DNA from: an uncultured Sulfurovum sp.
GTDB taxonomy: Bacteria; Campylobacterota; Campylobacteria; Campylobacterales; Sulfurovaceae
Length of the DNA: 64,000 bases
Direction: 5' to 3'
NCBI GenBank assembly: GCA_902727915.1
Contig: CACVAU010000072.1
Span: 22,162 to 86,161 of the forward strand
Made by a program: the position numbers and the translations under genes. Within the stretch, counting starts at the first letter, position 1. Every line of letters starts with the position of its first letter. Positions 8,774 to 16,406 of the stretch are shown piece by piece. The notes beneath the pieces are model-generated. The model searched no databases and was not told the DNA's origin. It worked only from the letters and a program-made list of their open reading frames with translations.

Positions 8774-10198
8774 ATGACTTCAAAACAAATAATAAAATAT
8801 ATTTTCAAGGAGCTATGTACTGATGAAAGCGCTAATCAAATTCAAAAATCTCTTAGTAATAGTATAAAAAAAGAGGATACTAAATACTTAGCTTATCTTA
8901 AAGAAGCATTAAATATTTCAGCTGAAGAGTATGCACAATTATGTCATCGTATTGAAAGTACCCAAGCAATGCCACATACACAGTTACTTAATTTTCTTAT
9001 ACATCAACTTGAAGAAGAAGGGTTTAAATGGAATGGGCAGAAAGAATTGTTTCATATTTTAATTCCAAATGAAGATTGGAGTGACTATAAAAAATCATGG
9101 TATCAATGGAAAAATGAACATACACAACAAATAAAAAAAGATACCATTAGACAAGCCATTCAAGAAAGTTTGAACTTTGATTCATATTTATGGAATGCTT
9201 CTGAGGTCGAACAAAGAAAAGTGATTCCTAAAAAGATAACAGCTTTTATTTTAAAGCATGAAAAGAAAAATGAAGCTAAGAGTAAAAATGATGCAAAAAA
9301 TCCATCCATTGACTTATCTTATATTCAACCTAGAGAGGTTAAATTAAATACAGAGGAATCTGGTTTTTTAAAAGAACTTGAAACAGAAACAACTTTTCAG
9401 ATAGAAGAAAAATTGCTAGAACACAAAAATCTTTTTTCAGCAGAGAAAGGCAGTCAGACTTTTTTGCTTAAAGTTATTCCTATTTTGTATAACAAAGGTT
9501 TTTATCTTTTTTTAAAAGAAGAAGTTTTTCCCCTTCTTTCTAGGTATAACAGAGATAGGATTAATATCAAAATGCAAGAAGCTTATGCTTTAATCAACTG
9601 TTCATGTTCAACCTATGAAGAAGTGTTTTATCTTTTACAAAGTATTCCCCAAACAAACACAAAAAGAAAATTAGAAATAGATACCATGACTGTTTACGCT
9701 TTTACAAAAGAACAAATTTATAATCATGTTAATAATAAAGAAGAACTCTTTCAAATACTTAAAATAAGTATTCAATATTATCAACGATTACATGTCGAAA
9801 ATAAAAATCATTCTCCCTCCATACATTTAGCTTATGCCATTAAAATGATAAGCATCTTCTTCCCCAATTCAAAAGAAGCTCAGGAGTTTAATATTGATGA
9901 TATCTATAACAAAACAAAACCTTTAATTGTTTTAGATAAAAAATTAGGAGGAGATATTTCTTATGAAGCAAGTATGAAGCAATTTGAATTTCTTTTACTT
10001 TTAAATCAATTTCATACGCTTGAAGAAGTTGAACTTTTTTTAGAAGACTCCCAACCAAAAGTTTCGCTTATAAAACAAAAGATTAACGAAATTAATTGTT
10101 TTATTCATGTCATTAAAAAGTTTGATGATCAAAATGAAGAGCTTAAACATTTTGTTAAAATTTTGGAACTATTTAACAGTTATCTTTATTGGCAATAA
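8774..10198 (+). CDS. Unknown all-helical cytoplasmic protein, 474 aa
   Basis: Not recognised. No signal peptide and no membrane segments. The N-terminal part (about residues 1-165) is helical, with two Trp-rich stretches (near 100-115 and 139-145) that look like related short repeats. A lysine/asparagine-rich linker (about 165-185) follows, and then a long Leu/Glu/Lys/Phe-rich helical region (about 195-474) whose spacing suggests a TPR-like solenoid. An AAAAGGG ribosome site precedes ATG 8774. It is a single gene framed by a terminator upstream and a convergent gene downstream. Its isolation, lack of recognisable family and position next to the C39/peptide locus suggest accessory content, possibly a sensor or scaffold; that is inference only. 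Confidence 0.7.
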   Translation: MTSKQIIKYIFKELCTDESANQIQKSLSNSIKKEDTKYLAYLKEALNISAEEYAQLCHRIESTQAMPHTQLLNFLIHQLEEEGFKWNGQKELFHILIPNEDWSDYKKSWYQWKNEHTQQIKKDTIRQAIQESLNFDSYLWNASEVEQRKVIPKKITAFILKHEKKNEAKSKNDAKNPSIDLSYIQPREVKLNTEESGFLKELETETTFQIEEKLLEHKNLFSAEKGSQTFLLKVIPILYNKGFYLFLKEEVFPLLSRYNRDRINIKMQEAYALINCSCSTYEEVFYLLQSIPQTNTKRKLEIDTMTVYAFTKEQIYNHVNNKEELFQILKISIQYYQRLHVENKNHSPSIHLAYAIKMISIFFPNSKEAQEFNIDDIYNKTKPLIVLDKKLGGDISYEASMKQFEFLLLLNQFHTLEEVELFLEDSQPKVSLIKQKINEINCFIHVIKKFDDQNEELKHFVKILELFNSYLYWQ

Positions 10199-10211
10199 AG
10201 ATATTTAGAAC

Positions 10212-11552
10212 TTACCAATCTCCTAGATATATTAAACTTACTCCAAAAGAAAAAGAAGAATAAGCGTTCTCTTTATCAAACGAAAAACTAAGGTTAGGAC
10301 TCACCTGAATGTCTTGACCATATAACCATGACAATGAACTTTCAATTGAATAGATAGGTTCAATATGTGATAAGGCACCCAGTCCAAATTGAGAAGACGC
10401 AAAAAGTGAAGCACTGTAGTCATCACCAATGGGTTCAATCAGTCCCATGTAAACGTTAGCACCATAACCTTTTAATTGGGCATTTATTTCTTTTTTTAAA
10501 CTAAAACTATTACCAAGACCTAGACCTGAAACCACTGAATGCCCTAATAAGTCCATGTAGACAGAAAGATTGATTGAATTACTAAAAATTTTGTCTTCAT
10601 TGGCGTAAGTTGTTCCAATACCATAGGTCATTCCCATTTGATAATTATTTTCAAACTGAAATCCTGATGAGAGTCCCAATGAATAGGATTTTAATAAATC
10701 ACTTTGAAAGTTTTTAGTTTCTTGATTCCTTTCAAAATACTTAGATGTCCCTTTAGCTAGATTAAAAGAAGAGGAAAGTTCTAAGGATTCTCCAAGTCCG
10801 TAAGCCAAACCAAAACCATAGCCATCTGAGATACTTTCTGCCTTTGAGTTCCCATAGTCCATACTCGAAATAGATTTACCGTAAGTTATGGATAATGATA
10901 ATTGATCTTCATGATTAAGTGAAATCATACTTTTTATGTCTGCTTGACTCTCCGTAACATGTCTTTTTTCTCTTAAATTTTTATCCCCAGATAGAACAAG
11001 ACGAGAATCTTTTTTCCAGCTATTAGTAGAAGGGGTTTGGGTTGCCATAACATACCAAGAAGGGTACTTTTTATTAATTCCTCGTTCTATTAGTTTTTGA
11101 TAATTAATCCGTATGTTTCCTCGAATAGGGTCTGCTAAATACGCTTCATCATCTACAATGCCTTTGAACACAACAAAGTGGGGAAACTTACTATTTAATC
11201 CTATTAAAAGTAATGTAGGTTGTCTAAGTTTTTTAAGGTTTTCAACACTTAACTTTTTCCATACACTTTGATAGCCTAATTTTTGAGACCCTTCTTCAAG
11301 ATGTTTTAGCGTATAACCATATTTTTCTATTTCTTTTTGAATTTTTTTCTCTTTATCTTTTTTAATTAACACTTTTAAGGTGTCTTCAGAAATATTTTTT
11401 TGATACAGCCCATTTAAGAGTGTTGCTAATGCACCTGTACCACAAGAGTAACTATTTTTTTGTTGTGTAATTCCCTCAAATTGAAAAGAAGAAACATCAG
11501 CATGTAAAGAAAAAGAGAGTGAAAATATGAGAAATATATGTTTGTAAAACAT
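10212..11552 (-). CDS. Secreted C39-type cysteine peptidase fused to a beta-barrel domain
   Basis: A 446-aa protein. A Sec signal (residues 1-18) is followed by a C39-family papain-like domain (about 25-175). The oxyanion Gln31 and catalytic Cys37 are in QKNSYSCGTG, His125 is in FPHFVVFKG and Asp141 in YLADP, so the whole triad is present. In bacteriocin exporters this domain removes double-glycine leaders but sits on an ABC transporter; here there is no ABC portion. Residues about 205-446 are instead a run of alternating amphipathic Tyr/Ser/Gly strands ending in YLGDW, with a terminal aromatic residue, as expected for an outer-membrane barrel. The peptidase would therefore face the periplasm. 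The small exported peptide gene lies just upstream on the same strand and is a natural candidate substrate (inference). Confidence 0.72.
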   Translation of the reverse strand: MFYKHIFLIFSLSFSLHADVSSFQFEGITQQKNSYSCGTGALATLLNGLYQKNISEDTLKVLIKKDKEKKIQKEIEKYGYTLKHLEEGSQKLGYQSVWKKLSVENLKKLRQPTLLLIGLNSKFPHFVVFKGIVDDEAYLADPIRGNIRINYQKLIERGINKKYPSWYVMATQTPSTNSWKKDSRLVLSGDKNLREKRHVTESQADIKSMISLNHEDQLSLSITYGKSISSMDYGNSKAESISDGYGFGLAYGLGESLELSSSFNLAKGTSKYFERNQETKNFQSDLLKSYSLGLSSGFQFENNYQMGMTYGIGTTYANEDKIFSNSINLSVYMDLLGHSVVSGLGLGNSFSLKKEINAQLKGYGANVYMGLIEPIGDDYSASLFASSQFGLGALSHIEPIYSIESSLSWLYGQDIQVSPNLSFSFDKENAYSSFSFGVSLIYLGDW

Positions 11553-11585
11553 AAGAAACCTTTATGAAAATATGGGAAGTTCATT

Positions 11586-11611
11586 AAAAAAGTCACTTAT
11601 GTGACTTTTTT
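11586..11611 (-). terminator. Intrinsic terminator between peptide gene and C39 gene
   Basis: A perfect 11-bp stem with a 4-nt loop: AAAAAAGTCAC, TTAT, GTGACTTTTTT. On the minus strand it lies 4 bp after the stop of the small peptide gene and ends in a T run, so it should stop most peptide transcripts before the C39 gene. The A/T flanks make it usable in both directions. Confidence 0.82.
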
Positions 11612-11615
11612 GTTT

Positions 11616-11891
11616 TTAATTATTTCTAAAACCTATACCTAGAAATCCTCGTTCACACATTGAACCACCTGTGTATCCACTAGGAACATCCTTACAATGC
11701 TCTCTTCTTGCTTTTCTTTGTTCTCTTGTTAGTTTACCAGCTAATAAGTTTGATTCTTCTACAGAAACAGCTTGGGTACTTATATTTTTAAAAGCATCAA
11801 CCTTTTCTACAGTTTCTGTAGCTGATAATGAGCCAATGGTTAATGTTACGCCAACAACAGTTGCTAATACTAATTTTAAAGTGTTTGTCAC
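11616..11891 (-). CDS. Small Sec-exported peptide with two cysteines
   Basis: The start is chosen as GTG at 11889-11891 because AAAGGA lies just upstream; an ATG 10 codons earlier lacks a ribosome site and spoils the signal peptide. The product is 91 aa. The signal is at about 1-24 (ending SLSA), an acidic stretch follows (25-48), then EESNLLAG, a very basic segment (53-65) and a Gly-rich tail with Cys66 and Cys79 ending near GIGFRNN. No known family is recognised. The stretch around AG at 51-52, with Glu at -8 and Leu at -4, faintly resembles a double-glycine leader, and a true GG is at 75-76. A strong terminator separates it from the C39-barrel gene, as expected if the peptide is made in excess. 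Confidence 0.66.
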   Translation of the reverse strand: MTNTLKLVLATVVGVTLTIGSLSATETVEKVDAFKNISTQAVSVEESNLLAGKLTREQRKARREHCKDVPSGYTGGSMCERGFLGIGFRNN

Positions 11892-11960
11892 AATAAATCC
11901 TTTTATTATTTTGATTATCACCTTGTTTTGTGATGAAGAAAGTATATTGAGGAAGATTAG

Positions 11961-11987
11961 ATTTTTTAGACTTTTTAGATTTTTTAG
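11961..11987. repeat. Three tandem 9-bp units
   Basis: ATTTTTTAG, ACTTTTTAG, ATTTTTTAG in tandem, immediately 3' of the first rlpA-like gene (minus strand) and upstream of the peptide gene. The unit differs at one position. No further structure is seen. Confidence 0.6.
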
Positions 11988-11993
11988 ACAGTA

Positions 11994-12386
11994 CTATCGT
12001 TTTCTTTTTTTCTTTTGTTTATAAAGAACTTTAACCTTCAATTTGGCAACTCCTTTGTTAACATAACCAAGTTTTTTCGCAGCTAAGTAAGACAGGTCAA
12101 TGATTCTTCCTTTAACGTAAGGACCACGGTCGTTAATACGAACAACAAGAGAACGTTTGTTTCGTAAGTTTGTTACTTTGACCATGGTGCCAAAAGGTAA
12201 GGTCTTATGGGCAGCTGTGTAGGCATACATGTTGTATTTTTCACCATTGGCTGTGCGTTTTCCATGAAATTTTTTTCCATACCAACTTCCTTTTCCAATT
12301 TGTACCGTTTTATTTTTAGCATAAGCTGGACTTGAAAAAGCAACGAAAAGTATGGGTACAATGTAGTGTAGTAATAATTTATTCAT
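11994..12386 (-). CDS. RlpA-like protein 1, periplasmic double-psi barrel
   Basis: A 130-aa exported protein with a Sec signal (about residues 1-23, ending AYA) and one RlpA double-psi-beta-barrel domain: [31 protein letters not shown], and the catalytic-type [17 protein letters not shown]. RlpA proteins bind or cleave denuded peptidoglycan glycan strands at the septum. The C-terminus is a lysine/arginine-rich tail (KKKRKR) with no SPOR domain. It is the last of three adjacent paralogues on the same strand, and the most similar to the second. Confidence 0.84.
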   Translation of the reverse strand: MNKLLLHYIVPILFVAFSSPAYAKNKTVQIGKGSWYGKKFHGKRTANGEKYNMYAYTAAHKTLPFGTMVKVTNLRNKRSLVVRINDRGPYVKGRIIDLSYLAAKKLGYVNKGVAKLKVKVLYKQKKKRKR

Positions 12387-12480
12387 GATAAATTATAGCA
12401 AAATCTTAAATTTTATATCTTATTAACTTATTTAATGTAAATGTTATAATAAATAATGAAGCCTATTTTTGAGCTATGGG

Positions 12481-12846
12481 CTATTGAATTTCAAGTTTTA
12501 ATTTGACCACACCGTCATGAACATAGTCCAGTTTTTTGGCAGCCATATAAGATAAATCAATAATGCGACCTTGTACAAAAGGACCTCGATCATTAATACG
12601 TACAACAACAGAACGATTATTTTTAAGATTGGTTACTTTGACCATCGTGCCAAAAGCTAAGGTCTTGTGAGCAGCTGTGTAGGCATACATGTTATAAGGT
12701 TCTCCACTGGCTGTTTGTCTGCCGTGGTATTTTTCTCCGTACCAGCTTCCATTGCCTATGAGTAGGTTAGCCTTTTGGCTACAAGCTGTGATGAAAAGTG
12801 TAAGAGAGAGGAAGAGAATACGATAAGGATTAAGGTAATTTTTCAT
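12481..12846 (-). CDS. RlpA-like protein 2, lipoprotein
   Basis: A 121-aa protein with a lipoprotein signal (ITAC lipobox at about residues 19-22) and a single RlpA domain nearly identical in order to its neighbour: [46 protein letters not shown]. It stops directly after the domain (KLEIQ). The lipid anchor should hold it at the inner face of the outer membrane, unlike the soluble copy next to it. It follows the SPOR-bearing paralogue by 13 bp. Confidence 0.85.
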   Translation of the reverse strand: MKNYLNPYRILFLSLTLFITACSQKANLLIGNGSWYGEKYHGRQTASGEPYNMYAYTAAHKTLAFGTMVKVTNLKNNRSVVVRINDRGPFVQGRIIDLSYMAAKKLDYVHDGVVKLKLEIQ

Positions 12847-12859
12847 ACCTTAATTATAG

Positions 12860-13561
12860 CTAAACTTTATAAGCACCTGAAAACTTTTTAGACTTTAAAA
12901 GTTTATTTGCTTCCCATGGGGTACATTTTACAATGATTTTATAGGCTGTTTTTTTATGGTCTTTGATATATTTTTTGACGATGATAGCATTTTTTAATTG
13001 GTGTTTTTGTTTAAAAAGTGTGGCATTTTCTTTATCAAAAAATGAGGCAACTTGTACTTTTTGAGTTCTAATAACATTTTGTGTTTTATTAGCATTGTGT
13101 TTTACATATTTTGTATTAGATGATTTGCCTGAAGATAAAACTTCAATTTTAACCTTTTCAATACCTTTGTTAACAAAACCTAATTTTTTAGCAGCACCAT
13201 AAGAGAGATCAACATCTCTGGAGTTATAAAATGGTCCTCGATCATTGACTCGAACAATAACTGATTTCCAGTTGTGTAAACTGGTAACTTTTAAAACTGT
13301 TCCTAGCGCATAAGTACGATGAGCAGCTGTCATAGCATGCATGTTGTATTTTTCACCATTGGCTGTTAAGCGTCCATGAAATGGTTTACCATACCAAGAG
13401 GCTTTACCACGTTTAATGGTTCCTTTTTTAGCATAAAATGGATAATATTTAATCCCTCGATCTTCGTAATTACGGATATTACTATCTTTTGCACAAATGG
13501 TAGTGCTAAATGTTAGTGTCGTAAATAATGCCAGTAGTATTATTTTTTTGATCATATTCAT
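12860..13561 (-). CDS. rlpA: RlpA-like protein 3 with C-terminal SPOR-like domain
   Basis: A 233-aa protein: signal peptide (about 1-24), RlpA barrel (about 45-143, with GKASWYGKPFHGR, AAHRTYALGT and VNDRGPFYNSRDVDLSY), a short Asn/Lys linker, then a SPOR-like domain (about 165-233, KVQVASFFDKENATLFKQK... to SGAYKV). SPOR domains bind septal glycan stripped of stem peptides, so this copy is the best match to canonical septal RlpA. ATG at 13559-13561 has a GGAAAAA ribosome site. It is the first gene of the three-paralogue run. Confidence 0.87.
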   Translation of the reverse strand: MNMIKKIILLALFTTLTFSTTICAKDSNIRNYEDRGIKYYPFYAKKGTIKRGKASWYGKPFHGRLTANGEKYNMHAMTAAHRTYALGTVLKVTSLHNWKSVIVRVNDRGPFYNSRDVDLSYGAAKKLGFVNKGIEKVKIEVLSSGKSSNTKYVKHNANKTQNVIRTQKVQVASFFDKENATLFKQKHQLKNAIIVKKYIKDHKKTAYKIIVKCTPWEANKLLKSKKFSGAYKV

Positions 13562-13665
13562 TTAAATTTTTCCTTATTAAAGATGCCTAGAATTATAGTT
13601 TATTGATATTAATAAGTTATTAATTAGGCTAAGTTTTTAACTATTTTTTAGGGTGTATAAATATC

Positions 13666-13694
13666 TTGAATATTTACAAAAAATAGTATATAAT
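13666..13694 (+). promoter_or_regulatory. Sigma-70 type promoter for htpG
   Basis: TTGAAT (13666-13671) and TATAAT (13689-13694) are separated by exactly 17 bp, 50 bp before the htpG ATG. No CIRCE element was seen nearby. Confidence 0.68.
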
Positions 13695-13744
13695 TCGCAA
13701 AATATTAATTTATACATAAATTTGATTAAACAAGGACTATAACC

Positions 13745-15607
13745 ATGGCAAAACATCAGTTTCAAACAGAGATAGGTCAACTCTTAAAATTAATGACACA
13801 TTCACTTTATTCAAATAAAGAAATCTTTATTCGTGAGTTAGTTTCAAACTCATCAGATGCGATTGATAAATTTAATCACATACAATTAACAGACGAGCAG
13901 TTTAAAAATGATGCTTGGGCAGGTCAGATTAATATCAATTTAGATGAGGAAGATAACTCTTTAACCATTGCTGATAATGGTATTGGTATGAATGAAGAAG
14001 ACCTCATGAATAACCTTGGAACCATTGCTAAATCTGGTACAAAGGCTTTTGTTGAGAACCTTACTGGAGATGCTAAAAAAGATTCAAACCTTATTGGTCA
14101 GTTTGGGGTTGGTTTTTACTCTGTATTTATGGTTTCAGATAATGTAGAAGTTATTACTAAAAAAGCAGGTGAAGAACAAGCTTATAAGTTTGCTACAGAT
14201 GGTACAGGTGAATTTGAAATTACCCCTGTAACAAAAGAAGCACATGGTACGGTTATTTATATTAAGCTTAAAGAGGAAGAGAAAGAGTTTTTACAAAAAG
14301 CACGTGTTGAGACCATTGTTAAGAAGTACTCAAATCATATTCCTTATCCAATTATGATGCATTTTAAAGAAGATGAAACAACAGGTGAGGGTGAAGAGGC
14401 TGTTACAAAAAAAGTAAAACAATCAGAACAAGCCAATGCTGCAACAGCGCTTTGGTCTGTGTCAAAATCTGAACTTAAAAAAGAAGATTATTTAGAGTTT
14501 TATAAGTCATTTTCACACAGTGATGATGAGCCATTAAAGTACTTACATAACAAAGTAGAGGGTGGTCAAGAGTTTACAACATTGTTCTACATTCCAAAAG
14601 TAGCTCCAATGGACATGAACAGAGCAGATTATAGTTCGCATGTTAAATTGTATGTTAAGCGTGTATTTATTACAGATGATGACAAAGAGTTATTACCAAC
14701 ATACCTTCGTTTTGTAATGGGAATTATCGATTCTGAAGATTTACCATTAAATGTGAGTCGTGAATTACTTCAGGATAACAAAATTTTAGCCAACATCAAA
14801 CAAAATGCTACTAAAAAAATACTTCAAGCGATTAAAAAGCTTCAAGGTGAAGATGCTGATACATTTACCTCTCAATACAATAACCTTATTAAAGAAGGAA
14901 TTTATACAGACTATATGAATAAAGACTTATTACTCGATATTGTTAAGTATAAGTCATCGACTGAAGAAGGTATGGTAACATTTGCTGATTATGTTTCTCG
15001 TGCAGACTCTGAGAAAAAAGAGATTTACTATATTGTTGGTGAAAATGAACAAGTATTGAGAAACTCACCTCTTTTAGAAGCGTATAACAAAGCCAATATT
15101 GAAGTACTTTTAATGGATAACAAAAATGAAGATACCATTGTTACACCAATGATTGGAGAGTATAAAGAGTGGACGTTAAAAGACATTACAGCCATTGATG
15201 CCCCTGATTCACGTACTGAAGAAGAAAAAGAAGAGGTTTCTAAAGAGTTTAAATCATTGACAGATAAGATTCAAGAAGTTCTTGGTGAAACAGTAAAAGA
15301 AGTAAGAATTACTAGTAGATTAACAACAAGTCCATCTTGTGTGGTAAAAGATAGTTCTAGTCCAATAGCTGGAATGGAAGAGATGTTTGCACAAATGGGC
15401 AAAGCCATGCCAGAGATGCCATTGTATTTAGAATTGAATCCTGAGCATGAGATGATTAAAAAGCTTGATAAGTTAGACAATGATGATATTTTTGCCGATA
15501 TGGCATGGATTCTATTTGATTCAGCTAAATTGTCTGAAGGCTTAGAGCCTGAAGATAAAGCTGCTTTTGCATCAAGAATTGCGAGAGTAGCCACAGAAGC
15601 GCTATAA
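13745..15607 (+). CDS. htpG: Hsp90-family chaperone HtpG
   Basis: A 620-aa cytosolic ATP-dependent chaperone. The N-terminal GHKL ATPase domain shows IRELVSNSSDAIDK, DNGIGM and GQFGVGFYS, which form the ATP pocket and lid (about residues 27-125). The middle domain contains YVKRVFITDD and the catalytic-loop phrase LPLNVSRELLQ, with its conserved Arg. The C-terminal dimerisation domain closes the protein. The length is normal and there is no charged linker, as in other bacterial HtpG proteins. It is monocistronic, with a sigma-70 promoter upstream and a hairpin downstream. Confidence 0.96.
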   Translation: MAKHQFQTEIGQLLKLMTHSLYSNKEIFIRELVSNSSDAIDKFNHIQLTDEQFKNDAWAGQININLDEEDNSLTIADNGIGMNEEDLMNNLGTIAKSGTKAFVENLTGDAKKDSNLIGQFGVGFYSVFMVSDNVEVITKKAGEEQAYKFATDGTGEFEITPVTKEAHGTVIYIKLKEEEKEFLQKARVETIVKKYSNHIPYPIMMHFKEDETTGEGEEAVTKKVKQSEQANAATALWSVSKSELKKEDYLEFYKSFSHSDDEPLKYLHNKVEGGQEFTTLFYIPKVAPMDMNRADYSSHVKLYVKRVFITDDDKELLPTYLRFVMGIIDSEDLPLNVSRELLQDNKILANIKQNATKKILQAIKKLQGEDADTFTSQYNNLIKEGIYTDYMNKDLLLDIVKYKSSTEEGMVTFADYVSRADSEKKEIYYIVGENEQVLRNSPLLEAYNKANIEVLLMDNKNEDTIVTPMIGEYKEWTLKDITAIDAPDSRTEEEKEEVSKEFKSLTDKIQEVLGETVKEVRITSRLTTSPSCVVKDSSSPIAGMEEMFAQMGKAMPEMPLYLELNPEHEMIKKLDKLDNDDIFADMAWILFDSAKLSEGLEPEDKAAFASRIARVATEAL

Positions 15608-15649
15608 TCCATAATATTATTTAAGGGTAAAAGGTAAGTACTATTTAAG

Positions 15650-15683
15650 TTTTGTTCACATATGATTCACCTTGTGAACAAAA
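15650..15683 (+). terminator. Probable terminator after htpG
   Basis: An 11-bp perfect stem (TTTTGTTCACA / TGTGAACAAAA) with a 12-nt loop begins 42 bp after the htpG stop. A T-rich stretch follows some 10 bp later. Confidence 0.6.
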
Positions 15684-15724
15684 GAACATAGTCTTTAAAT
15701 ATTTTTAACACATCAGGAGATAAA

Positions 15725-16402
15725 ATGAATAAGCAAATTAAGAAAGTATCAAATTATGCCATTGCTGGTGGTATGAGTGCCTTTGTCATAGCGACATTAG
15801 CAGGTTGTGGAGATGCACCTAAAGAAGAAGAAAAACCAAAAGACCCAACTTTAGCAGAGAGTGTTGAGAAAGAGGGTGCTTCAATTACCATTGAAGAAGG
15901 TGCTGATAAAAGTTATAAAATTGTTGATGAATTCCCAAGTTCAAAAACACGTGTTATTTTAAGAGATGAGAATGGAACTGAACGTATTCTTTCTGATGAA
16001 GAGCTTGAAAAGCTTATTAAAGATGAAGAAGCAAAAATTGAAGCAGGTACTTCAGATTTAACAAAATCGCCCGAAGAAGTAGCTTCTGGTGGAGGAATGG
16101 GACTTGCTGGAACACTTTTGGCTGGTGCAGCAGCAGGTATGTTAGGGGCAGCATTAATGAATAAGCTTCAAAACAATCAAAACTATAACCAAAATAGACG
16201 AAGTAGTTATAAATCTCCACAAGCTTATTCTCGTTCAAATAGCAGTTTTGGAAATCGTAAACCTGGTGGAATGAGTAGACCAAGTGGTGCAACAGCAAGT
16301 AAAAGTACAAGTTCAAGTACGAAACAAAGTGGTTTTGGTAAGAGTTCAACCCCAGCATCAAGTTCAAGTTCATCATCTCGAAGTAGTGGGTTTGGTGGTT
16401 AA
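15725..16402 (+). CDS. UPF0323-type lipoprotein
   Basis: A 225-aa lipoprotein with the lipobox LAGC and Cys28 as acylation site. An acidic stretch (EEEKPKD) follows, then a domain with RVILRDENGTERILS, a Gly/Ala-rich hydrophobic segment (GTLLAGAAAGMLGAAL, about residues 133-148), and a low-complexity Ser/Gly/Asn/Arg tail ending SSRSSGFGG. This architecture is the UPF0323 family of Campylobacterota. The glycine-rich hydrophobic segment and Ser/Gly tail recall E. coli YgiB, whose gene also neighbours a YgiC ATP-grasp gene. It is translationally linked to the next gene (4 bp gap). Confidence 0.8.
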   Translation: MNKQIKKVSNYAIAGGMSAFVIATLAGCGDAPKEEEKPKDPTLAESVEKEGASITIEEGADKSYKIVDEFPSSKTRVILRDENGTERILSDEELEKLIKDEEAKIEAGTSDLTKSPEEVASGGGMGLAGTLLAGAAAGMLGAALMNKLQNNQNYNQNRRSSYKSPQAYSRSNSSFGNRKPGGMSRPSGATASKSTSSSTKQSGFGKSSTPASSSSSSSRSSGFGG

Positions 16403-16406
16403 TTAA

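Noticed and set aside
11671..12024. 117-codon plus-strand ORF over the peptide gene and rlpA 3' end
   Set aside because: Antisense to the better-supported exported peptide, which has a ribosome site, signal sequence and terminator.
15271..15612. 113-codon ORF antisense to the end of htpG
   Set aside because: Lies wholly within a strongly supported gene and has composition of a reverse-frame shadow; no ribosome site.
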